64,000 nucleotides of DNA, taken from NCBI RefSeq assembly GCF_001039355.2, contig NW_019775408.1, positions 322,921 through 386,920 on the forward strand. Reading direction: 5' to 3'. The translations under genes were made by a program, and so were the position numbers. Positions 35,373-47,625 of this stretch are shown piece after piece (position 1 is the first letter of the stretch; the number at the start of each line of letters is the position of its first letter). The notes under the pieces were generated by a model. That model was not told where the DNA came from. It made no database searches and was given only the letters and a program-made list of their open reading frames with translations. Source of the DNA: Lingula anatina. Lineage: Eukaryota > Brachiopoda > Lingulata > Lingulida > Lingulidae.

Positions 35373-38300
35373 ATGAGCTTATTTTCGGGGTTTGGCATCC
35401 GTTGTGGCTATTCAATCTTTGGTCGAAGCCTTTCTCCTTGTTTCAGTTTTACAAATAAACTGACAATGTCCACTAAGGTCAGTGGGAATGACCAGTCAGC
35501 CGGAGAGACGACTAGCCACAAAGGAAATTCAGATAGGGCCAAGTTTATAAACCAGGAGGTAGAGTGTCTCTGTTTGAGATATACTTTGCCATTGGTCTCA
35601 GCTGTGTCTTGCTTTAAGTTATGAAATGATATCTCAAAACTGTAAATAAAAATGATAAGGCATGGTTTTCGTGGTAGTAGTAGAAGAAGAATGCCCCCTT
35701 CTCTCTCTCTCTCTCTCTTATCACAGAAAGGTATTATTTATGTTTGTATCCACTTAGTCAATGAAAAAAGGCTGGAGATCTTTATCAACCATACATAAAC
35801 AATCTCGGTAAAAGATTGCCTGTGATTGTATTATTTCTGAACATAATACATCTGTTGTATACATCTAATTTCATTCTCAGGTAATAGGTGCTGGCAAGTG
35901 GATTTCTTTGAATAGAATCAAGTACCAAGATCCGTCTGGGAGAGAGAGGTAGGACTCAAAGATAGTCCAAATAATCAAGAAGCCTCCAGCACTCATATAA
36001 ATTTATGCTTTCTGATATTCACTATTGTGCTAGAGACTGTAAATTAGTTGAAAGGTGAAAGTGAATTTCATTTTGTACCTTCACTGCAATTTTCCACCTT
36101 TAGGTATAGTGTAATTTTCTTTTAATTACCTCTCACCTTGCAATTAAGGTGCACATAGCTGGATATCTGTGGATTTTTTTATTTTTTGTAAAAGAAATTT
36201 ATGTGATTGTAGTCTGTTACCGTGAACTATCTTTTCTTTTTGTACAGAACCATTACCAATAAGCTGGTTTAACTTTAAGCCATATTAAACTTGTAGAGAG
36301 TATGATTAGACCATACAGGTTATACAGGTTATGTTAAATTGCAGGACTGAGTTCAAGAAAATAAGTGGCATCAGGATCATGGTTTGAAAAACATTAATAT
36401 GAGTTGACAAGTTTATAAAAGATTGTGGAATATTTTCCGGGCGCATGTACTAGGAATATGCTACAAATAGTTGCAATTATTTCAATGGCTTTAAATATTG
36501 TCTTTTCAGAATATGGGAAGCAGTGTTCAGGACCACAAGGACAGAAAGGGCTTTAGATGGTGAAAAATCTTATGAATAGTACATTTTCCACACTCAATAT
36601 ATAACTGAACCATAGAGTACATTGTGATTTTAAACAAGCCTTTTGGGTTAGAATGAATGTTTTGAAGAAGGGGGTGGGTACGTGTGTGTAATTAATATTT
36701 TAAAGTTATGCAGTGAGCTTTACATAAGTGTCGGTTCAAGATAGAACATAACAAAAATTTGTATAAAGTTCAGTCTTCTTTTGGGGGATTTTATTCAACA
36801 TATTTTATTTATATGAAATATAAATCTTTAAAAGAAGTTTTTCCACAGTTATTGTATTGTATTGTATTGCTTGTATTCAAAGCTTTCCTAATTTTCTAGT
36901 AGGTATATGTCTTGGAATTTTGGTAAAATGCAATCATCACCTGACAGATTTTTTCTGCTTGTGTAACAGTTTTAAATATAATAATTAAATTTTAGTGTAG
37001 TATGATCTTTACTATGGTCTCAGAGCATTCAAATGTCTTGAGACTTAATTTTTCAGTTTGATGTTTCCTTTGGTAATACTGTCCATAATGCAAAAGTACT
37101 AAATGGGCTTATGATTATAAGTAACTGCATTATATTTATATTAAAGAGCCCATACAGAATAGAAGATCCAAGGATCTTCTGATCCACTGATCAAATATGT
37201 CGGACCCAACATGAAAGAAGAGCCGAAAAAATCCACTGACTGTTTCCCTTCCTCCACATGCACCTTCCTTGCAGGCTTCAAGCAATTAAACCTTGGAGCC
37301 ATAACTTAATCCATTTTTAAAATGGCGCATGTGGAGAGGAAGGGAGACCATCAGCAGATTAGTCAGCTCTCCTTTCATGTAGGGTCCGCCGTATTTGATC
37401 CGTGGATCGGAAGATCCTTGGATCTTCTCTTCTGCATGGGCTCTAATAGATCAACTCCTGCATGTTTCAGCTGTTGTTATAATGCCAGTGTTGAAGCGGC
37501 TACTGAAGTATGACTGTGTGGTTCTTGTTAAACAATACAGACCTCCCATGAAATGTTGTACCATTGAATTTCCTGCAGGTAGGTCTTACTACAGTTACTG
37601 TAATTGCAGGGTGAGTTCAAGCAAAGTAAATTATTTATAGACTTTCACAAAAAAGTGCTTTTTTTTTTGGCATAACTAAGAAATATTCATTTGAAAGTTT
37701 TGGAAAGTTAGACTTTGAATAAAAAAGGCATTTTTTGTTAGTAACTAAAATGATAAGATTGAGGAAGTATCAAGGGAAAAAGTGTGAAACAGGTTAATCT
37801 TTTTTTACAGTTTCACTGCATTATATATTACATATATTAGCATGGTAAAACTGACTTCTCAATGTCTTTCATTTCCTTAAGAACAGTGAAACACTGAGAG
37901 CAAGCTTTGCACACACCTGATAAATACCAACATAACTCTTACTATTGCTTTTAATGAACAGTGTGAAGAGATCACCTCCTCAGTGATTAAACTTACACCA
38001 AAACCACTTTACTATTTTAATGTTACGGTGCAGTTTTTTGGTATGAAAGTTGTCCAAATAGCCTGCAGCTGGAAGACAGTATGTTAAGTTTCAAGTTTGA
38101 AATTAAATTAAATAACAAACAGTATTTTTAAGATTTTACTTGTTAACTAATATATTTAGGTAGGTAAATTAGCAGGTTTTAAAATTTAGTGATGTGCAGA
38201 TTTTTATTTTTCTCTTTATAATGCTGTCAATTAACTTTACTACAAAAAAGTTTGGCGTATTGGTCTATTTTAACTTGCAGTAATTAATATTCTGCCACAC

Positions 38301-41300
38301 ATGTCAAAACCAAATGTTATCTAACTTGTATTTATATTATTCCTGCTACAAATGGTGAACACACAAACACACACACACACACACACAAAAATAAAATTAT
38401 AATGACATTCTCCTTATCTGTAATAAAATGAACTGTACACACATACACAAATCTTGTAGCAGCAAGGACCAAATCTTGCTTTAATCAACAACCCTGTCTT
38501 TTGTCAAGATGCATGGCCTACAACCTGCAACAGTTGTTCCCTTTTCTGTTCATCTTTGGAATTAAAAAAATTCCTATCAGATTTTTAAAGTGTTGGTAGT
38601 GCAGCCTGGTATGCAGCAATCTTTCACCTTATCACTTTTGTACATGTATCACTGGTGTATGTCTTACTCAGTGTTAAACAGCACTGGCATAATCCAATCC
38701 AAAATTTACCTGTCACATTTGCCAGCAGTGCAGCATCACAGTTATTAGTACAATTAACACTTCCTTGATTAAGTCAGTTGCTTCCTAAGGATGTTCTCAT
38801 CAAGAAGATGTGAATATTATGCTAATCTAGGTAAGCAAATGAGTCTTAGCAATTTACTCCTGTAAGATTCCCAATCACAAATAAGGATCAGCAGTTAAGG
38901 CCGATTTCCTCTCTTAACAAGGTGTGCAGCGTTAATTGCAAAGGCCATCAAAGGAAATCAATAGCTCATCCTCCCTGACACAAGTGGTTAAGCACTGTGA
39001 ATCATGATATCATCTGACATAGCTTGACAACTTTAACATAGAAATCAGTGCAATGCAACCATGTATTTTGGATCGTTTTACGTACCCTATTTCCGTTGAA
39101 CTTGCTGGTTGCTAGGACATATGACGTCAGCCCGACTGTAAGAATTATGTAACACGGATGTTGCTAGCTATCATGGAGGCTATGAAGTTACTATGTGGCT
39201 TCAGATAAACTTTTGTTTAAAGAATTTTATATTGTCTCTGAGGTATGAATTGGGAAATTTATCATTTAAGCTTTGCAGCTAGAATGTAAAAATGACAGTG
39301 GGGAATTTTCAAATGTGTGGAGAGTTGTTCCGAAATGAACAAAGTAATGGATATGTGATCATGTCCTCTTTATAAGAATTTGCTTTGCATCAGTGCCTTA
39401 TCTTGTGTATAAGGCTGCGTTCACATGGAAAGTCTATTTTCTAAAAATCTATTTTCTATTCGCAGTATCTTGTGATCACTCCGAGCGCAGCCGAGAATTA
39501 ATTACAGCTTTGGAAGTAACTGGCTCGCGCTGCCAGTAATTATGCCACGGGGTATTCAGGGCACAGACCGTGATCACAAAATAACGCGAATAGAAAATAG
39601 ATTTTTAGAAAATAGACTTTCCATGTGAACGAAGCCTAAAGGGACAATTTTATTTTTCATTCTTGTGGAAGTGTGAAATGTAATGGTTGCCACCTAGCAT
39701 GCTTAGAGAAAGTACTAACGACATTAGGTATGCTTCAGATAAACATTTATTTGAGGGGTTTTATTGTCTTTAAGATCTGAAGTGGGAAAGACTTTTACTG
39801 GACATGGCAAATGGAGGATAATAACGATCCAATTAATTTGATTTCATGATGTCTGACACATTTAAGCCAAGTAAATCTCTGCTTATTTGCCAGAAATGGC
39901 AACAACTTCCTGACACAAACAACTTTTCCTGACAATTAGGATAATAAAAACTTTTCCTGACAAGTAGGATAATGACAACTTTCTTTCAAAAATTAGCATG
40001 ATCAGATTATTTTTACAGAATTAATTGATTAAGAAACTGATGCAGTGTTTAATGCTATTTGGTCTCAGTATAATTGCCAGCTTTGCCCTCTTGTTTCTGT
40101 TGAACTGAGACCCGTCCCCCCCCCCCCCAAAAAAAAAAAATAAACAAATAAATAAAAGAGAAGAAGAAAGCATACATGTACATAACATTATTTCTTTTTT
40201 AAAAAGTTGAAATACGGGTTTTCATTGTGGTGCCTTTTGTAATTCTGTAATTATGACATGGATTGATTGATAAGCAGAAAAATTGCAGCGGACTTTTTAT
40301 ATGATAGTTTGAAGTGACCCATAATTTCTATAGTTTCTGATTGGCATCCCTTGGCATTTTTTTTAATATCTGGTACATGTAGGAGTAGGTAAGATGAACA
40401 TCAAGCAGAGAAGTTAACAAGAGATTGAATGAAAGTCTTGGTGATGGCAGATTTGTATTATTTTTAAAGTAATTATTGTTCAGTTTTAACTAAAATTTCA
40501 GTTTTAATTTCAGTTTTAATTAAAATGATGAAGCAAGAAATATAAGTATCTAGTCGTCATTCAGTTAAGCTGATTGCACTAAGCGAGACTCCTCACAGAG
40601 TTGGGTCTCTCAATAGTGTGTCTACAGGAATGTGATCATAGATCAAGCAGTAAGACAATATGACTAGCCTTCTAGTGCCAAACTTCAGGGGATCAGTTTA
40701 TACCATATTTTATGACTGGCAAAACAATGCACTTGTCATATCTGATTCAATGATGTCAAGCAATATAAATTATGAGAATACAGCTTTAAAAATTGTGGCA
40801 AAATAAAAATGACTCCACATGGGTACGTTATCTTTCTTCTAACCCAATCAATAAAGATTACAATTAGAGAGAAAATAAGGTAGATTAATTAATTCTGTTT
40901 TTCTTAAAAATGCAAAGCTGCTTGACACTGTTATATGTGGAACATTCTCTCTGGCCTAATGATGAATCTTAATTAACTCCAAAAGAAAGACGTCACACTG
41001 ACTCATTTAAACAAATCCTGGTAAATATAATAATGTAAAATATGGTAAATATAATTATAATTATTTTCAGTATGACTTCTAATTTTTGTCAGGCAAATGT
41101 AATATTTTTATAAGGATTAAAAAATGCAGTTTCTCAGTTAGTACTTACGTTCTTTGATTTAGTCAGCTGGAGGTCATATTTACATACTCGTAAGAGAGCA
41201 CTTCAATCCGTTTTTGTCCGATAAAAGCCATGCTTACTTCATAATATATGACAGTAAAAAATTACTATTAAAATAAAATTAATGCTTACCGAAACTTGAC

Positions 41301-44300
41301 ATCCTGAGTTGGCAGTTGGCAGTCATGATCTGTTGTCTGGTGACATACTGTGGTCTGTTTCCAGTCTGCTTTAAGCCAGGAGTGAACCCATCCATGAGCT
41401 GAAATTTATCTCTAACATCATGCCAGTGAGTGGAGACCCTTTTTAATATTTTTCCCAATTGCCTGGTTTAAGTCTCCTTTTTAATGTGTTCCTGTTTTCT
41501 ATGCAAGATAAAGTAAGCGGAATGTGAGCATGGCTTTCAGCTCACATTTATCGTTTAAGTCATGATGTGCCTTGTAGTTCTCCATCCATGTTTTCATTTA
41601 ACTTCATGTCCATCTTCTTTCATATGAAAAGGCTCAGAGATATCCTTGTCTCATGCCATTTTTGTCTTTGTGAAGTTTTTTTTTTCTGCTTTAAGTAAAG
41701 TATATGTTGTTTTATGTCTTACAACAGCAGATGCTCTTTATTTCTTTTCTAAATAGAGATCCAAACATGCCGTAGACAAAAAAGTTCAGTGAGGAGTTTA
41801 CTGCAGTGAAAACTGCAACCAAGAGTATAGCAATGGGAGAGACACTTGGACCTACTGTTGGAAAGACAAATTTGATCTGCATTGAAAAATTTAGTAAAGT
41901 GTTTATCATCATGAATGCTGCAATTACTATCACAATCTTCATCATTTCACGGTGAAGTTTTTTGCGTTGTGCAATTTTAGCTGCATTGTACATGTTGGTA
42001 GGCAGCATGGGATATTGGAAGAACAGTTTCTTAAAAGTCTTGACTGTGTAATACATAAACATCCCCACTGGCAGCAAAACAGAAAGTAGGATTTCTGAAA
42101 CAATTCTGAATACAATCGAGTATATCTTCCAGTTTGGTCCCTGTTTTAGAAACAATGTTGGACAGAAAGCTGCATCTGTGCACTTATCGATTTTTAAATG
42201 ATCTACATCCAGGGCCTTAAGAACATTGAAAAGTAAGAGCCCAGCAATGACCACTGAGAGGGGGAACAGCTTTTCTCTTCTTGTCAGTGGTACTTTGCTT
42301 TGTACATTGTAAAGTTTTTTGACAGAGCAGTAGCGTTCTTGGGAGACAAGTGCAGCAATGTAGGTCTGTAATGTCATGAGGAAATAAAGTGTGACCTGTA
42401 GTCCACTTATGCTTGTTAGTAATGTGGTACTTCTTACTTCTGCATAATAAAGGTAGACGCTTATAATGATAAGTTGCACGGTGCGAAGAACTAGAAATAT
42501 ATTGTCATTGATTGCTAAACAAAAGAGAAGGTACGAAGTCTTGTTGTACTCAATGCTTTTGTAAAAAACGGCAAGTGCAAGAGTGTTCAGAGTTACTCCT
42601 ACCACTGCACAGAGGAAAATAATGGCGTTCATTATCCATAAATAATATTTGTACTCGGGGGCTATATTTAGCAGTGCGGTGCTGTTTGCCAAAGTTGCAT
42701 TAAGTTCTGCCATCTTGTCAGTCTTGGTTTGTCCTCGCCACTATCTGATCAATTCAAATTTGTTTCTCAGACTGATATTCTGATGAGCAATTCATCAGAG
42801 ATGAGTGTGTCCTTTTTTTGGTTCGAGGTGTTTTACGAAACTCCTTTCACTTTTTTCTCTGCTGTTCATAAGATGCTTTTTTCTGCTCAGACTAGCTTTT
42901 AACTTTTTTTTTTTTTTTAATAATTGATATGAATATGTTGATGCCTGGCTGATTTCTTCGGTTTATTCATATTCACTGTTTATAAATACTTTACATACAT
43001 ACAAGTTTTTAAAATTTCTTTGTGTACTGTCCCTGGTGTTTGTCCATACAACTAGTCTAGACCAGTTTTGGTAACTGGTTTACAAGATTTGCCTTCCTCA
43101 TTATGGGAACATCAGGCAAAAGTGATCATCTGATTCACCACTTTGACTCAACAATTAACCTTTATTCCAGGCCCAATAAAACCTAAACATGAAGAAAAAA
43201 ACCCCTACAAAATATGTGAAATCTGTCCGTCTCCATTTAAATTTATAGCATTAAATATAATTTGATATGAATTTTGCTACCTGATAATAATTATTAATTA
43301 TATCATACTGACTGCTGGTTATCCAAATAACCAAGAGGGATTCTACAGAATGATGAAAAGAAGGGAGAATTGTCTGTGTCCTTTGACAGGAAAGTTCATG
43401 TCTTGACCACACTGACTTCTAATAACATGAAAACTGATAATCAAAAATGCAATCTTTCAAAAGATCTGTTGAAATGATGAAGAAACAGAAAAATTAAGAT
43501 GAACACTCACCAAATTATACACCTTCTGTGCAGTTCAACATTCATTCGTTTCAGTATTATGACTGGGCATAATTATGCAGCCATTTATTTAAATGTACTC
43601 ATCTGTTGGTCATGTGGTACACTCATAATTCTCATTTATATAAAAAACTGTCCAATCACACCACGTATGCCTTCTTGGGGAGCAAAAGAAATCTGACTGG
43701 TTTTTCACTAGATATTCTCACATATGCCTGTTGTTTATTTGTATTATTCTCTGCTGCTGATTAATGTCGTCACTCAGCAGACCTCTGATGTAGAGTGGAC
43801 CACATAGATATTTCACTAATTTGGGAGACTGGAATGAAAATTGGGTTTCACATTAAGTAAACTATAAAGCCTGTATTTGTTAATTATAGACACTTTGGTG
43901 TGTCTGTTACGTAGTGTTATATATTGAGCACTGATTTTAACCCTATAACTGTCAAACCATATTTTTTGTTTTACTTTTAATTTAATGAGTGACTTTGCTT
44001 GCTAAAAGACAGGTTTCTTTTGAAATTAATATGATCAGATTATTTTTCCCAAAAGTCATTGATTTTTATGTTTTATATATGCAGGCATAGTATAGCCATC
44101 ACCTGCGTATGGCATTGCTATCATCACCATACACTTTGCCAGTGATAGCACAAGAGAGGAAAACAGATTGACCTATAGGTTGTCTTTATACTTACAGGAC
44201 TGATGAATATAATAACCTGTAATGTAATTGTCATTAATCGTAATTATCAATGTCATCAAACTGGCTTTGAACAGCCATGTAAACAGCTATGTAACGGTGG

Positions 44301-45852
44301 TTTTTAAGTTTTTAAAAAAAACATTCTTTTTGTGTAACATGTTTATACTATGTTTATGTTAAATTTATAATCACACCAAGGTTTATCTCATTGCTTAGAT
44401 AGAATATTCTATGAGTGATTTTACTAGTACTTATCTTCATTATATAAAGATGGTAATGCACTAACTGTATTGTATCATCATTTGTATATCATATTGTACA
44501 AGGTCATGACAATCTATGTAACAGTACAGAAATAAATTGAAAAAAAAAATATAATTAAAATGCAAGTTGATTTGAGAATTCGCTCAATATGACAATTATT
44601 GTTTTGCTCTTTTTTATGTTTTTCCTTTATCTTTTGTGAGAAAAATGTATGTATATCTGAACTAAATATTTTGAATGTTTGCTTATTTTGTTTAGTTTCT
44701 TGAACTTTTTTAATTGACTTCAAGGTTTGATTGATGCTGGAGAATCACCAGAAGAGACTGCAGTCAGAGAATTGGAGGAAGAAACTGGGTACACAGGCAA
44801 AATAAAACACATATCACCAGGTGTGTTTAAAATTGTCAATAACACAAACAATACTGGGTGCTTTTGGGCCTTTTTGTATATTTTTTATGGGAAAGTCACT
44901 TCATTGGTGTTACAGTGAGTAGTCTAGAGTGATAATGTCTTGCCATTTGCAGTTTATTTACTGAGCATTTCGATTACTTCATAGGTTGATGAAAGAAATG
45001 AGGGTTGTCAAGCGGAGGTGTTAATATCACTTGTGCTGGAGTACATTTCCACCCACAGCCGAGAATGCTAAATACCAATAATGTCTCTGTTCCAATTCAC
45101 ATTATACTAGACAGTCCAGTCTGTTGCACTAATTGATTGGTTATAAAATGGTCTGCTTGGGATTAGTTTCAATTGATAAGAAAACCCAAGACCAAAATGT
45201 TGGTTTTACCCAAACATTGCAGCATACTTTACTGACTAGAATGGGTACATACAGTCCAGTTCTGTTCACAAATAAGCTAATTGCTTTTAATTACTATAAT
45301 TTTTAATGTAATTTATTATTATGATTATTTTGCAATTGGCATAATGTTAGAATTATAGTATTAGCATTAGTTGGTTAGTAATTAAAGGCCATATTGTATT
45401 TTACAGTCACCTGTTTGGATCCTGGCATAGGAAATTGTACAGTCTGTATAGCGACAGCAGAGGTAAATGAGCACGAATGCATGCACACACACACACACAC
45501 GTATACTTACAAAAGAGATTGGTCACCTAACTGAGAACTTTCCAAATTATCATGCAACATTTTTACTTACGTTAAAGATAATTTAGCAGAAACTTAAGAG
45601 AACATGAACAAGTTTTCTGGCCCCAGAGTATTCATGACACCCAGTCTGCTGTATTGAATGGTTCAGGCAAGATTTTGGTCCATGCCAATCAAAAATAAGG
45701 ATAGAATCAATAATGATTTGCTTAATTAGGGTAGAGCTTGTCAGAATGGATGCGGCACCTTTGATAATTGGTTATCAGCTGCATTAATTGATACTAAAAC
45801 TTAGCCTTACAATTAGCATTCAGTATTTAGTTCAGCTAACACACACACACAC

Positions 45853-45888
<36 letters not shown>

Positions 45889-46041
45889 TTTTCAATAATT
45901 ATATCAAAATTTGATTCCTGGCTGAGAGCAAGGCTATGCTTTGTAAGGTGAAATTTATTCTTCTTGCAGATTGATGGTGATGATCCTGTGAATAAAAAAC
46001 CTAAAGCAAAACTAGGTATGTGATATGTCTTGTTTATTTAA

Positions 46042-46089
<48 letters not shown>

Positions 46090-47327
46090 CAACGTAAGTC
46101 TTCAAGTTGTAGATTGTCTAATTTTCAGTCATTTTGCAAATGAGCATTATCTGTAGCAGGTTCTATGAGGTTGAGGTTGAATTTCTTATTTTTATGAAAG
46201 TTTAAATCATTTACTTCAACATTCACTTTTAGCTATTTAAAAGTTCACCAATTTAAAAGTAGATAAGAAATTGTTTTTCAAGGAAAGATGCACTATGTTG
46301 AATATTGATACTTTAGAAATATCAAGTTTAAATACTGCTTATTCATGTATCTGTTTTATTTCCATGCCATGCTTTGGATCTCAGATGATTCAGGTAATTA
46401 TAAAGTTAACAAGAATCAGTGCAAAGATATATGAATTGAAATAATCAAATGACTCACAAATTTCTGAATTTTTTTTTCTGTCATTTAATTTTGATATGGC
46501 ACAAACACAGTTAATCAGTCTTTTCTTTTCCCAATATCAGTCTTGCCATGTTACTTGGAATTATTACCAAATACATTTCTTCACAATTTTCTATTCAGTA
46601 ATTTACCTTTCTTCAATTTTTAGTTTTGTGAGCGACTGTATTGTGCCTTTCACATTTCTTTCAAAATTTACTGACATTCTTTTAAATTCACAGAAGCTTG
46701 CAATTGTAGTGTACCAGTATTTCTTCTAATAAATTAACTCATTTTGTCCAACTTTTTCCTTCCAAACTAAATGGAAGAAAAATTTGAATCATTTTTTTTG
46801 TTTAATTTTTTTAGAATTTATAGAAGTCATTTCCATTCCTGTAAATGAGCTACTAGAAAGACTTAATGGTGAGTATTCTGTTGCAGTACCTTAAACTGAT
46901 AATAGTTTTAGTGATGTCATAGGAATCGATTTTCCTTACAAGTTATACCTGCATGACTTGTTTCATTCCGCATCTGTAGGATGCTTCTAATTTTGGGGGA
47001 AAAGATTTCAAGATAATCAGATTATGTCTTAAATCAGATTATGTCCTACATAATCAAATCAGGTTTGTTGGTTATATATATATATATAATAATAAGTTTA
47101 TTGCAGCTTATACAAGGAGGGATCAGGCCACAGTGTTCATTACGGAAAATAATTATCAATTACAATATACTTCTTTCAAACCATTGATTTCAGAGTTATC
47201 CAGTAAAGATATTGTAGTTGATACCAGAGTTTTTACCTATGCTCTGGCCTTGTCACAGACAGCAGAAGAACCTACAGGAGAGGATGAAATAACACATGAT
47301 GGTGGAAAACATGAAGGGGTTTTATAG
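35373..47327 (+). CDS. NUDT5: ADP-sugar pyrophosphatase, NUDT5-like
   Basis: Nine exons: 35466-35558, 35881-35948, 36510-36559, 37471-37578, 44725-44820, 45407-45462, 45970-46015, 46815-46868 and 47194-47327. All phases agree; from ATG 35466 the product is 234 residues, close to the roughly 219 of human NUDT5. The order of blocks is that of NUDT5: [39 protein letters not shown], then a perfect Nudix box at residues 107-129 ([20 protein letters not shown], then TGY), CLDPGIGNC, and [13 protein letters not shown] near the end. The enzyme hydrolyses ADP-ribose and ADP-sugars in a metal-dependent way. An in-frame ATG at 35373 would add a 31-residue basic leader. A possible 9-nt exon lies at 46385-46393. 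AATAAA is at 47336-47341. A second homologous last exon lies at 53229. Intron 4 is 7.1 kb and hosts an antisense GPCR. Confidence 0.92.
37145..37444. mobile_element. long inverted-repeat MITE in NUDT5 intron 3
   Basis: The left arm 37145-37219 and the complement of the right arm 37370-37444 match over about 75 bases, starting AGAGCCCATACAGAA and containing AAGATCCAAGGATCTTC. The arms enclose about 150 bases. The element ends 26 bases before NUDT5 exon 4, so it supplies or borders the polypyrimidine region of that acceptor. The superfamily is not determined. Confidence 0.75.
38357..38392. repeat. CA microsatellite
   Basis: A (CA)n tract in NUDT5 intron 4. Confidence 0.8.
39413..39636. mobile_element. 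PIF/Harbinger-like MITE
   Basis: A 224-bp element with inverted repeats of about 55 bases (GGCTGCGTTCACATGGAAAG on the left; its near-complement CTTTCCATGTGAACGAAGCC on the right). It is flanked by TAA on both sides (39410-39412 and 39637-39639). A TWA target duplication and GG-starting termini fit PIF/Harbinger. It encodes nothing and lies in NUDT5 intron 4. Confidence 0.78.
41712..42713 (-). CDS. rhodopsin-like G protein-coupled receptor (orphan)
   Basis: A single intronless frame of 333 residues from ATG 42713. There are two N-glycosylation sites before TM1 (N5-A-T and N10-S-T). Seven hydrophobic segments are visible. TM1 has LNTLALAVF in place of the usual GN motif. TM2 has LAINDN, with the conserved Asp. 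TM3 ends in QERYCSV (E/DRY). TM7 has [13 protein letters not shown], where NPxxY has become N-F-x-x-Y. TM6 lacks the usual CWxP motif. The C-terminus ends CCCKT, with possible palmitoylation Cys. It is a plasma-membrane receptor with unknown ligand, probably of a divergent or lineage-expanded class A group. It lies wholly inside NUDT5 intron 4 on the opposite strand. Confidence 0.88.
   Translation of the reverse strand: MAELNATLANSTALLNIAPEYKYYLWIMNAIIFLCAVVGVTLNTLALAVFYKSIEYNKTSYLLFCLAINDNIFLVLRTVQLIIISVYLYYAEVRSTTLLTSISGLQVTLYFLMTLQTYIAALVSQERYCSVKKLYNVQSKVPLTRREKLFPLSVVIAGLLLFNVLKALDVDHLKIDKCTDAAFCPTLFLKQGPNWKIYSIVFRIVSEILLSVLLPVGMFMYYTVKTFKKLFFQYPMLPTNMYNAAKIAQRKKLHREMMKIVIVIAAFMMINTLLNFSMQIKFVFPTVGPSVSPIAILLVAVFTAVNSSLNFFVYGMFGSLFRKEIKSICCCKT
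45839..45885. repeat. CA microsatellite
   Basis: A (CA)n tract in the NUDT5 intron between exons 6 and 7. Confidence 0.8.
46041..46085. repeat. TC microsatellite
   Basis: A (TC)n tract shortly after NUDT5 exon 7. Confidence 0.8.
46385..46393 (+). other. NUDT5: candidate 9-nt NUDT5 microexon
   Basis: The nine bases ATGATTCAG are preceded by ATCTCAG and followed by GTAATT, so they have an acceptor and a donor. The phase (1 to 1) fits between exons 7 and 8 and would insert Asp-Asp-Ser, lengthening the loop where vertebrate NUDT5 has extra residues. This rests on splice-site fit only. Confidence 0.45.
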
Positions 47328-47625
47328 AAGAAAATAATAAACTTTAAGGTTCACAAATGCCATTTTATGACAGCAGATATATTTGATAGCTATTTGCTTG
47401 AACATTTCTAGATCCTGGAAGATATTTTACTTGTTTTTGTGCCATTTCCTCATGAAAAAAAATTAAGATCCTGTGGTCTATCTTTATCAAGTACCAGTAT
47501 AATGAGACAAAGAGGTCAGAAACAATGCCATCATTTCTGGGGTTGGCCATGCACCTTGCAGGTTTTGAACATTTTTGCCAATTACTCGAGCTTGACAAGC
47601 TTGATTAAGACATTTCATTAATTAA

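Larger units (their letters stand above)
27630..36283. repeat. tandem segmental duplication, unit B
   Basis: The downstream copy of the duplicated segment (see unit A for matched landmarks). Compared with unit A it lacks GST exons 2-6, through a deletion of about 2.4 kb with its junction at about 33625-33640, and it never contained GST exon 1, which lies outside the unit. It has its own insertions: a TIR element at 29370-30081 and a hAT-like element at 34272-34592. Its NUDT5 exons 1-2 lie directly upstream of the rest of NUDT5. Confidence 0.88.

Noticed and set aside
37322-37513. 63-codon plus-strand frame over NUDT5 exon 4
   Set aside because: It reads through MITE and exon 4 in the wrong phase.
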